Shown in pieces: positions 1 to 6,727 of a DNA stretch of 8,453 nt. The notes beneath the pieces are model-generated. The model made no database searches. It worked only from the letters and a program-made list of their open reading frames with translations, and had not been told where the DNA came from. The DNA lies in NCBI GenBank assembly GCA_913009765.1, contig CAJVYT010000177.1, positions 1-8,453 on the forward strand, given 5' to 3'. This DNA comes from an uncultured candidate division Zixibacteria bacterium. GTDB taxonomy: Bacteria > Zixibacteria > MSB-5A5 > GN15 > FEB-12. Position numbers and translations under genes: made by a program. Position 1 is the stretch's first letter; the number at the start of each line of letters is the position of its first letter.

Positions 1-31
1 TCATCATCTTTTGTTCTTTTCTTTTTTTTTT
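1..31. other. Low-complexity read-through sequence outside the adapter
   Basis: A T/C-rich stretch ending in a poly-T run lies immediately outside the adapter. It mirrors the poly-A that follows the adapter at the other end of the contig. This is what reads look like when they run past the end of a short library fragment. I treat it as non-biological, and it should be trimmed. Confidence 0.9.
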
Positions 32-89
32 AATGATACGGCGACCACCGAGATCTACACTCTTTCCCTACACGACGCTCTTCCGATCT
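32..89 (+). other. Illumina P5 / TruSeq universal adapter (contamination)
   Basis: The 58 bases match the full P5-plus-read-1 primer adapter as I know it, beginning AATGATACGGCGACCACC and ending CGCTCTTCCGATCT, with no mismatch seen. Translated in frame with the downstream gene it gives the well-known artefact peptide NDTATTEIYTLSLHDALPI. The same 58 bases occur inverted at 8281-8338. Genuine sequence starts at about position 90. Confidence 0.99.
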
Positions 90-1186
90 ATGCAATAATA
101 TCTATTAAAGGACTTATAGAAAACTCCGCCAATATTATATGTAAAAAATTTTCCCATACCGGTGAAATTAACGGCTCTCTCAGATTGTTTGCCAATAATG
201 GTTTTATAGACGGAGCCGTCAAACGATCCGGTCTGTTTTTTTGTAATGAACTTAATATTGGCAAAAATGCCGTATTTGGTAAAGATGTCTATGCATATGG
301 AAGTAATATAAACATTGAAGGAACCGTACATGGTAATGTTACTATTCACTCGGGTTCTTCTATAATTATTAGTTCCGGCATAACTGTCAATAATGAGGGA
401 GTGTATATTTCCGGTACAATTGATGGTGATTTGACTGTTTATGCGAAAAAAATCCATATTGTTGCCCCTGCACTTATCAAAGGTAATTTTAAATATATCT
501 CTGATAATCAAGCAGATATAGATATAAATTCCGGTGCAACAATCTTAGGCAGTACAACATGGGACCTGCCCGAAAAAGCTGAAGCTGATGAAGAAGAAAC
601 TCTCTTTTTGACAACAGTAAAATCAGGGTCTAAACTATTGGCAGCATTTTTATTTGGCATTCTTCTCATGCTTTTGGGCAAAAACTATATCAGCACTATG
701 GTTTTTCAACTTCAGGAGCGTTTTGCAATTTCAGCAGCAGTTGGATTTATCTCATTGGCTGTGTTAGTCATTTTTGTAATCATTCTTATTCTGACGCTTA
801 TATTAATTATTGTTGGATTAACATTGATTTCAAAAGGAACTGTTGTTGGCGGTACAATTATATTGGCTCTCTCAACTATTATGATTCCGATTTCATCTGT
901 TACTATTGTAACTGTGAGTACGATGATTTACAGCGGGAAAATTGTGTTAGCACTATTGTTAGGTTATACAATTATCCGTAAATTGAAAACTAATCCAAAA
1001 TATCTCAGTAAGAGCCAACTCTTTTTAGGACTGCTTATAATGTATATTCTATTTGCTCTGCCTTATATAGGAACACTTCTCTTTATAATAATTTCAATAA
1101 TAGGTGCCGGAGCAATAATTTTGGGAATAAAAGACTGTAATAAAGGACTTAAAAAAAACAAAATCAACGACCAAGCCGGTATCTAA
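90..1186 (+). CDS. Bactofilin-like polymer-forming domain fused to a multi-pass membrane domain (5'-truncated)
   Basis: The true start is lost. The open frame runs back through the adapter from a TTG at 11, but everything before the codon at 92 is artefact. Counting that codon as residue 1, residues 1-150 are a low-complexity beta-rich repeat with short rungs such as INGSLRLF, IEGTVHGNVTI and ISGTIDGDLTVYAKKI. These regularly spaced G-x-hydrophobic turns are typical of the bactofilin / polymer-forming cytoskeletal family (right-handed beta-helix). An acidic linker follows (about 160-172, EKAEADEEE). Then come roughly five to seven strongly hydrophobic segments between about 180 and 356, and a short Lys-rich tail. 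Classical bactofilins are soluble or have one small anchor; related polymer-forming proteins with a C-terminal membrane bundle exist in several phyla. A structural or envelope-organising role is inference. It ends 2 nt from the convergent ggt stop, and no terminator is visible between them. The family call is fairly sure; the function is not. Confidence 0.75.
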
Positions 1187-1188
1187 AA

Positions 1189-2904
1189 TTAGTAACCGGA
1201 TGTAGTCCCTCTACCTCTGGGGTCAGATGCTCCTGTTTTAAAATGGGAGGGGTCAATATATATTATTTGTAAATCTGAATACGGCTGCCGTTCTTTTATT
1301 GTATATCCATACGATTCTAATTTGTTCTGAGTCTCTTTAGAAAATCTGTCTTTTTCAAGATACAAAATATCAGGAATCCATTGATGATGGAACCGTCCCA
1401 ACGACGCTGCTTCTTGTACATTCAATTGAAACCTGGTAACATCTAAAATAGCTTGAGCAACCACTGTAATAATTTTAGAACCGCCCGGAGCTCCTAAAAT
1501 CAAGAGGGGCTCATTATCTTTTAAAACGATAGTCGGTGACATGGATGACAGCATTCTTTTTTTTGGTTCAATTTTATTAGCTGCTCCGCCTATCAGCCCA
1601 TACAAGTTCTGCTCCCCCGGTTTTACCGAAAAATCATCCATCTCATTGTTTAACAAAAAGCCAAAACCGTTCACAGCAAGCTTAGAGCCATAGGAACTGT
1701 TTAATGTATATGTAATCGAAACAAGATTTCCGTCTTTATCGGCAATAGAAAAATGGGTTGTTTCATCAGATTCAGCAGTCATCATACCGCCCGGAAGGAT
1801 TTCATCAGAATTTTTTGCTTTACCAATCTCAATTTGCTTTCTCCTATTATTCAAATAATCATCTGACAATAATCTTTTGACAGGCACATTATAAAACAAA
1901 GGGTCGCCAAGATGTTTGGAGCGGTCAGCAAAAGCAAGTTTTGATACTTCGGAAAAAAGATTTATATATTCCGCCGAGTTGGGACTATATCGAGAAAAAT
2001 CATACGGTTCCAACAATTTAAGAATCTGTCCAACAATAATACCGCCGGAACTTGGCGGAGCCATGCTGTAAATATCAAGTGAATCAAATGTAAAATGTAT
2101 AGGTTCCCGCCACACAGAAGTGTACTCTGCCAAATCCTCTTGTGTTATAAGTCCACCGTAGGCAGCCATAGTTGCAGCTATTGAGTCGGCAATCTCCCCT
2201 TTGTAAAATCCGTCTCTGCCTTCAGCGGCGATACGGTACAACGCTTTGGCTAATTTTTTTTGTACAAAAAGATTATTTTCTGTAACTGTTTGATTATTTG
2301 GAAAAAATATTTCTGCACTTGTTGGAAATTTTGTTAAGACTTCTCTGTTGTCTCGTAAAGAAGATTCCAAATATGCATCAACTATAAAACCGCTGTCAGC
2401 TAACTTAGCCGCAATAGAAACTAAATCATTCCATTCCATCGACCCTTTTTCTTCCCAAAGAGTATACAAACCAGCAACAGTTCCCGGAACTCCAACTGCT
2501 TTTGCCCCGACTGTAGAAAGCTCGGCAATAACATTGCTGTCATTGTCAAGATACATTGTCTCATAAGCTGCTTTTGGTGCTGTTTCACGAAAATCTAACG
2601 ACGTTATCTCCTGAGTAGAGCCGTCACGCAATACAGCAAACCCACCTCCGCCAATATTACCTGCTTCGGGATGTACAACCGCCAAAGTAAAAGCAACTGC
2701 AACGGCAGCATCAAATGCATTCCCTCCATTTTTTAATACTTGTACGCCTATTTCTGTTGCGATTGGAGATGCTGTTGCGACAACACCGTTTTCATAATAT
2801 GTTTCTATTTTTACCGCAGAACAATTTAATAAATTTAATAAAACAAAAACCGCTCCACATAATAGAAAAACTATATAAGAGCGGTTTTTAAAATTGTACT
2901 TCAT
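1189..2904 (-). CDS. ggt: Gamma-glutamyltransferase (glutathione hydrolase)
   Basis: A complete 571-residue Ntn-hydrolase that hydrolyses or transfers the gamma-glutamyl group of glutathione and related peptides (EC 2.3.2.2 / 3.4.19.13); its length matches bacterial GGTs. Family precursors self-cleave before a Thr that then becomes the catalytic N-terminus of the small subunit; here this is T382 in ETTHFS. Visible family motifs: GGNAFDAAVA (60-69), NIGGGGF (83-89), RETAP with R107 equivalent to the gamma-glutamyl-binding Arg, TYTLN (398-402), NNEMDDFS (419-426), a lid-loop region (about 429-440), LSSMSPT (452-458) and the oxyanion GAPGGS (471-476). The N-terminus has a basic start, a hydrophobic core (about 11-27) and Cys28 in LLNC. 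This resembles a lipobox but has Asn at -1, so it is either a lipoprotein or a membrane-anchored/secreted form; the site of action is outside the cytoplasm. The start is the only Met before the signal. I see no strong Shine-Dalgarno. The gene starts 9 nt after the GH35 stop, so the two are probably cotranscribed. Confidence 0.96.
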   Translation of the reverse strand: MKYNFKNRSYIVFLLCGAVFVLLNLLNCSAVKIETYYENGVVATASPIATEIGVQVLKNGGNAFDAAVAVAFTLAVVHPEAGNIGGGGFAVLRDGSTQEITSLDFRETAPKAAYETMYLDNDSNVIAELSTVGAKAVGVPGTVAGLYTLWEEKGSMEWNDLVSIAAKLADSGFIVDAYLESSLRDNREVLTKFPTSAEIFFPNNQTVTENNLFVQKKLAKALYRIAAEGRDGFYKGEIADSIAATMAAYGGLITQEDLAEYTSVWREPIHFTFDSLDIYSMAPPSSGGIIVGQILKLLEPYDFSRYSPNSAEYINLFSEVSKLAFADRSKHLGDPLFYNVPVKRLLSDDYLNNRRKQIEIGKAKNSDEILPGGMMTAESDETTHFSIADKDGNLVSITYTLNSSYGSKLAVNGFGFLLNNEMDDFSVKPGEQNLYGLIGGAANKIEPKKRMLSSMSPTIVLKDNEPLLILGAPGGSKIITVVAQAILDVTRFQLNVQEAASLGRFHHQWIPDILYLEKDRFSKETQNKLESYGYTIKERQPYSDLQIIYIDPSHFKTGASDPRGRGTTSGY

Positions 2905-2913
2905 ACAACTAAT

Positions 2914-5109
2914 TTATTTACTTTTTTCAACAATAAAGATTAAGCCATCCGGATATTGAATATGAAGTGAAATACCTTCTCTGAGTTCTTTTGAAGTAAC
3001 TTTCAAAGGAACTATTTCTTCATCTTCAACTTGCTCGGCAAAAATATCAATCAGTTTCATCTTGGTAGCTTTAAATCCAAGTGCTTTTAAATCAGCCTTG
3101 ATAATAATTTCTTTTTCGCCGGATTCAAAACCATCAGATAGTTCCCCCGGAGGAGGAGCAACGATATAGAGCAGACCTTTTTTCTCACCCATCTGGAAAG
3201 AGATGTCAACTGACGGGTCTGAACAATACAGGTAAGATTCATGTTTTTCATTCTGCAGAATAGACTCAAAGAAAGATAGTTTTTGATGATTTCCACCAGA
3301 GGCAAAGTCAAACGCAAAGAGATAGAAATTGCCTTTGAATCTTGATGACGAAACACCAATAACTTTGGCATCTGATTTAACCAGTTTTTTTACTTTGGAA
3401 TCATCAGTTGAGCGAATCGACCCATAAATATAGCCCGGATACGAACCGATTTTATGATCGATAGAACCTATTCGATAATCAACAGAAGTCTTGATTCTAA
3501 AATGATTAGCAAGAATCTGACAATCTTTTATATTCTCATCATACTTTGGCATTAAACCACACATCACAACTGTTACCCCGGATTTAACCAGTTCAACTAT
3601 TGCTTCCTGTTCTTTTTCTGCCATAATTTCAGTTGATACAATAAAAATAAGTTTGTAAATTTTTAAAGTTTCAAAATCTCTGTTTTCTCTAATACCGTAA
3701 TTCATTTTCAATCGCATTAAATCACGACAAATACCTAACAAAGAATCAGAAACCAATTTTTTTGTATATTCAAATTCATTTTTAACAGAGACTCTGGACA
3801 TCCAGGAATACATACGATTTCCGACAACCGCAATCTGGTCTTCAGATTCCATCTCTTCAAGACCCAGTTCCACTAATTTGCTTGTGAAGTTTTTCAAAAG
3901 ATTGTACCCTTTTGAAATAGTTCCATCGTTAAATAACGGTGCTCCGTACCATTTTTCACGATTTACAAACATATAATGGTTTAACCCTTTGAAACCCGAT
4001 GACAATCCGGCAGACAAATAGAATCTGCGAATATTATTTGTTATCGGAGCTATCTCTTCTTCACGGGCAGGGTCTGCTGCTGCTCCACCAGAGGTAAAAG
4101 ATGATGCGTAGGCAAAACCATATTCAGATTTTAAAAATTTTCCTTTTATTGAGAGAGCAAAATAATTCCCGTCAGGAAACACATTTGTTCCTAAAAACGG
4201 TGACCTGTCCTCCGGTACCAAATTAAATGCAGGAAGCAAATCCCCTTTATCAAAATAAAGAGATCTAAAAATTAATGGCTCTACTGTATATGCTTTAAAA
4301 ATATCTTCTAATGTCTCTAAATATGTATTCAGCATATATTCTCTGAATCGGAACCAATCAAATACTTTTGGTAAATTTTTTAAATCCACATCGGCAAAAT
4401 TACGAGGAGGCTGTACTTCTTCAAAATTATCATTTTTCTCTTTGTACAAAAAGTTCAGTTTCTTAATTTCATCATAGCGTTCTTCTAAAAACTCACCATA
4501 ATACCGCTCGAGAACATCTTGGTTGTAGTCAGCAGAACCGGGGTTCAGAAGACGATTAAACGAAGTTTCATAATCTAATTCAACCATAAATATAGGACCG
4601 CGGGGATGTACATAATTTTTTGTTGTTTCAATAAATGCTTTAAAATAGCTCTTTAAATGAAACTGAAAATTAGAATGAAGATAACTTGGAAGATACCCGC
4701 TATCAACACCATGATAATTTGGAAGTTTTTGTTCATTTCCATTGGCATCGCGAGCAAATACTTTGATGTCGTTAAAGAGAGTTTTCGGTAGTCCACCGTA
4801 TTCTAACTGACCGCCTACAAATGGTCCGGGACGCAAAATAACTTTAAACCCAAATTCACGGGCTAATTCTAAAAAAACAATTAAATCTTTTCTCGGATCA
4901 TCAAATCCGCCAAAATCAAAGGTTTTTGTCTCATCTTGGTGAATATTCCACGGTACAGTAGTTGTAATAATACGAAATCCTGCCCGTTTAATTCGTTCAA
5001 AACAGATTGACCAATATCTTTTATCAATTCGGAAGTAATGCAATTCCGCAGAAAAAGGCTGGTATGTCTCTTTTCCTATTGAAAACTTATTACCAATTAT
5101 TCCTAACAT
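2914..5109 (-). CDS. Glycoside hydrolase family 35-like enzyme (beta-galactosidase family, altered active site)
   Basis: 731 residues with no signal peptide, so probably cytoplasmic. The N-terminal TIM-barrel (about 7-400) has GH35 landmarks: FSAELHYFRI (19-28), VPWNIH (52-57), LRPGPF (92-97), LEYGGLP (102-108), and MVELDYE (175-181), which aligns with the GH35 acid/base motif VQVENE. E181 is then the acid/base. E329 in KSEYGF is the likely nucleophile, and Y388 in YGAPL matches the conserved Y-D-A-P-L segment. The C-terminal half (about 400-731) looks like a Rossmann-type/beta-sandwich extension that I cannot name. GH35 enzymes cleave terminal beta-galactosides or related beta-glycosides. 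Three positions that contact galactose in the human enzyme appear replaced here (see findings), so I do not assign beta-galactosidase activity or the name lacZ/bga. The start is ATG at 5109, preceded by AAGG four nt upstream, and a sigma70-like promoter lies 54 nt upstream of the ATG. It is the first gene of a probable two-gene unit with ggt. Confidence 0.85.
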   Translation of the reverse strand: MLGIIGNKFSIGKETYQPFSAELHYFRIDKRYWSICFERIKRAGFRIITTTVPWNIHQDETKTFDFGGFDDPRKDLIVFLELAREFGFKVILRPGPFVGGQLEYGGLPKTLFNDIKVFARDANGNEQKLPNYHGVDSGYLPSYLHSNFQFHLKSYFKAFIETTKNYVHPRGPIFMVELDYETSFNRLLNPGSADYNQDVLERYYGEFLEERYDEIKKLNFLYKEKNDNFEEVQPPRNFADVDLKNLPKVFDWFRFREYMLNTYLETLEDIFKAYTVEPLIFRSLYFDKGDLLPAFNLVPEDRSPFLGTNVFPDGNYFALSIKGKFLKSEYGFAYASSFTSGGAAADPAREEEIAPITNNIRRFYLSAGLSSGFKGLNHYMFVNREKWYGAPLFNDGTISKGYNLLKNFTSKLVELGLEEMESEDQIAVVGNRMYSWMSRVSVKNEFEYTKKLVSDSLLGICRDLMRLKMNYGIRENRDFETLKIYKLIFIVSTEIMAEKEQEAIVELVKSGVTVVMCGLMPKYDENIKDCQILANHFRIKTSVDYRIGSIDHKIGSYPGYIYGSIRSTDDSKVKKLVKSDAKVIGVSSSRFKGNFYLFAFDFASGGNHQKLSFFESILQNEKHESYLYCSDPSVDISFQMGEKKGLLYIVAPPPGELSDGFESGEKEIIIKADLKALGFKATKMKLIDIFAEQVEDEEIVPLKVTSKELREGISLHIQYPDGLIFIVEKSK

Positions 5110-5123
5110 AATGCCTTGTCTAT

Positions 5124-5227
5124 CAATGAGTTAATGTGTAAGCCCCATCATTGTATCTTTGTATAATAGTAAAATCAAACCTTAAAGTCAAACAATAATT
5201 CGTAAGCTGTTGTCCTACAATGAGTTA
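5124..5227. repeat. 10-bp direct repeat CAATGAGTTA flanking the GH35 promoter
   Basis: CAATGAGTTA occurs at 5124-5133 and again at 5218-5227, 94 nt apart. One copy is upstream of the -35 and the other lies in the predicted leader of the GH35 gene. I did not see another copy in the window. Paired identical words around a promoter can be regulator sites, but in AT-rich DNA chance remains possible. Confidence 0.35.
5163..5191 (-). promoter_or_regulatory. Sigma70-like promoter for the GH35-ggt unit
   Basis: Read on the minus strand, TTGACT (5191-5186) is separated by exactly 17 nt from TATTAT (5168-5163). Both are five-of-six matches to the consensus hexamers. Transcription would begin near 5155, giving a leader of about 45 nt before the GH35 ATG. 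The position between the upstream terminator (5249-5282) and the start codon fits an independent transcription unit. Confidence 0.65.
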
Positions 5228-5248
5228 TTTTTGCTATTTTGTCTACAC

Positions 5249-5282
5249 AAAAAAGAAGTCCTCAAAATTGAGGACTTCTTTT
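5249..5282 (-). terminator. Intrinsic terminator after the T9SS-tail gene
   Basis: There is a perfect 15-bp inverted repeat: AAAAGAAGTCCTCAA at 5251-5265 pairs with TTGAGGACTTCTTTT at 5268-5282. On the minus strand it starts 25 nt after the stop at 5308 and runs into six T residues. This is a classic Rho-independent terminator, separating this gene from the GH35 promoter downstream. Confidence 0.92.
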
Positions 5283-5307
5283 AAAGTAATATTTTAATAT
5301 AAAATGA

Positions 5308-6261
5308 CTATTTTAAGAGCATCATTTTCTTCGTTGCGGTAAAATCGCCGGCTGTCAATTTGTAAAAGTAAACGCCGGAAGAAACCTTTGTGGCATCCCA
5401 ATTAAAGATATGAGAACCTGCAGGTTGATTTTCTTGATTAAACTCTGATACCTTTTGACCGGTAACGTTATAAATAGTCAACGAAACATCGGAGTTTTTT
5501 GGAAGATCATACTTGATAGTAGTAGTAGGATTAAACGGGTTCGGATAGTTTTGAGATAAAGCAAACGAACGAGGTAAATCGGATTTTATCGGTTCAAAAT
5601 CAGTAGCTTCATCAACTACCGTATAACAATGAGGTCCATCCCAAGATGCCCTTTTCTCAATACCAACAAGAGAAGCCCACACCCATTCACCGGTTGTACG
5701 ATAAAATGCTGAATCTAAACAGATAGTTTTACCATGAGCAGATGCTCCGCCGGTAATTGGTCCGATTGTAATAGAATATGGAATATCATCAAAATCTGCG
5801 ACAAGCCCGGTACCCGAAAATGCAACACCGCCAAAACCGACAGTATCAGCACCGGAACCGGTACTAAATGGGTTAATTGCAAAAACTATATCAAATTGAG
5901 TGTGTGCAAGAATACCGACAGAACCTCCGAGAGAAACTAAAGTATCACCAACAGTAGTAGTCCAAGCAGCACCATCCGGAGAATATACAGTAAAACCGTT
6001 TGCAATACCTGTATAAGCAGTAGTTGTATCAACTTTAATAGAGTCCGGTGCATTAGGATCACCATAAAATGTTGTATCAATTTTTACACCACCACCAGTT
6101 ACACGAAGATTAAAAGTATACGTAGAGCCGGCCATAATTGAATCCGGTTGTCCGTGCCACATTGTACCGGTTATGTTTTCTAAGGTAATTGACTGCCCGA
6201 AAGAAATTCCAAACGACATAACAAAAATCGCAAGAACTATCATAATAAATTTTGTTTTCAT
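5308..6261 (-). CDS. Secreted protein of unknown function with T9SS type A C-terminal sorting domain
   Basis: 317 residues from the chosen ATG at 6261. I prefer this start because it opens directly into a signal peptide (MKTK, then a hydrophobic core, then FGQS, cleavage near residue 22-24). A GGAGG also lies 11 nt upstream (6273-6277). The frame is open upstream to an ATG at 6327, but that would put 22 polar residues in front of the signal. The mature part (about 25-225) is Thr/Gly/Asp-rich and probably beta-sandwich; I do not recognise its function. It includes the segment ASWDGPHCYTV. The last 90 residues are a textbook type IX secretion / FlgD-Ig-like tail: LSQNYPNPFNPTTTIKYDLP (235-254), then IYNVTGQKV, WDATKVSSGVYFYKL, and a basic end, KKMMLLK. 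In this family the tail directs export through the outer membrane by the Por/T9SS apparatus and is usually removed or used for surface attachment. The gene is monocistronic, with its own terminator. Confidence 0.88.
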   Translation of the reverse strand: MKTKFIMIVLAIFVMSFGISFGQSITLENITGTMWHGQPDSIMAGSTYTFNLRVTGGGVKIDTTFYGDPNAPDSIKVDTTTAYTGIANGFTVYSPDGAAWTTTVGDTLVSLGGSVGILAHTQFDIVFAINPFSTGSGADTVGFGGVAFSGTGLVADFDDIPYSITIGPITGGASAHGKTICLDSAFYRTTGEWVWASLVGIEKRASWDGPHCYTVVDEATDFEPIKSDLPRSFALSQNYPNPFNPTTTIKYDLPKNSDVSLTIYNVTGQKVSEFNQENQPAGSHIFNWDATKVSSGVYFYKLTAGDFTATKKMMLLK

Positions 6262-6272
6262 AATATTTAAAG

Positions 6273-6277
6273 CCTCC
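6273..6277 (-). promoter_or_regulatory. Shine-Dalgarno site deciding the start of the T9SS-tail gene
   Basis: GGAGG on the minus strand, with 11 nt before the ATG at 6261. The spacing is a little long but workable, and no better placed site serves the other in-frame ATGs. It supports the start at the MKTK signal peptide. Confidence 0.6.
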
Positions 6278-6378
6278 ATAGCTTTATTAGTTTGTTCATT
6301 TTTCATTCTAATTTGATCACAAAACAATTAACAGTTTTCTAAATAACAACCTCCTACAATTTGCGTAACACATTACTA

Positions 6379-6407
6379 TATATAATTTTCATTTTACATC
6401 TTTCCAA
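6379..6407 (-). promoter_or_regulatory. Alternative candidate promoter for the T9SS-tail gene
   Basis: On the minus strand TTGGAA (6407-6402) is followed after 17 nt by TATATA (6384-6379), four-of-six matches in each hexamer. It would give a leader of about 110 nt. It competes with the candidate at 6415-6443; AT-rich DNA makes such matches common, so neither is firm. Confidence 0.3.
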
Positions 6408-6414
6408 TCGTCTC

Positions 6415-6443
6415 AACATAGATAATTTGAAATTCCAAGTCAA
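6415..6443 (-). promoter_or_regulatory. Candidate promoter for the T9SS-tail gene
   Basis: On the minus strand TTGACT (6443-6438) is followed after 17 nt by TATGTT (6420-6415). The -35 hexamer is the same as that of the GH35 promoter; the -10 is weaker (four of six). The implied leader is close to 150 nt. Confidence 0.4.
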
Positions 6444-6673
6444 TAAAAATCTCAAAATATTAAATTTTGCGTTGTACTTTTTTTCCATAATAAATAACAA
6501 TCTAAGACAAAATACAGAATTTTTTTTCATTCACTATGCTTTCTATATTAGTACAATAAACGTGCCGAATTTGATTAATAAAATTATACCCTCATTTAGT
6601 TAAAAACAATAAAATTAAATAAACCATACGCAAAATAATGCATATTCATAAAGTTATATGTACTCTATTTCAC

Positions 6674-6709
6674 AAAAAAGCCGCTATTTTTATAAAAATA
6701 GCGGCTTTT
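6674..6709 (-). terminator. Intrinsic terminator after the protease gene
   Basis: A perfect 34-nt palindrome (6676-6709) with GCCGC/GCGGC at the base of the stem and an A/T-rich top. On the minus strand it begins 18 nt after the protease stop and ends in six T residues. As a palindrome with A/T runs on both sides it could also work in the other orientation, but no plus-strand gene reads toward it. Confidence 0.92.
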
Positions 6710-6727
6710 GAAATATATATACTTAAT

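Larger units (their letters stand above)
6262..6673. other. AT-rich intergenic leader/promoter region
   Basis: About 410 nt between the T9SS-tail gene and the protease terminator, clearly richer in A/T than the genes around it. It holds the leader and candidate promoters of the T9SS-tail gene and two GGAGG words on the minus strand (6273-6277 and 6350-6354). Only the first is placed to serve a start codon. Its one open frame of moderate size (plus strand, 6361-6603) shows no ribosome site, no family motif and AT-driven composition, so I do not call it a gene. I see no RNA gene here. Confidence 0.6.

Noticed and set aside
68..511. 147-residue open frame on the minus strand over the bactofilin-like gene
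   Set aside because: It overlaps the adapter and is antisense to a gene with clear family features; its protein shows no motif.
5110..5307. Possible small RNA or riboswitch upstream of GH35
   Set aside because: Only a terminator, a promoter and a short direct repeat are visible; no conserved aptamer-like structure can be seen.
5734..5940. Plus-strand open frame inside the T9SS-tail gene
   Set aside because: Antisense shadow of a well-supported coding sequence, with no start signal.
6262..6327. Longer N-terminus for the T9SS-tail protein starting at 6327
   Set aside because: It would place 22 polar residues before a perfect signal peptide and lacks a well-spaced ribosome site.
6361..6603. 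80-residue plus-strand open frame in the intergenic region
   Set aside because: No ribosome site, composition follows AT-rich DNA, no motif, and it lies over the candidate promoters of the T9SS-tail gene.
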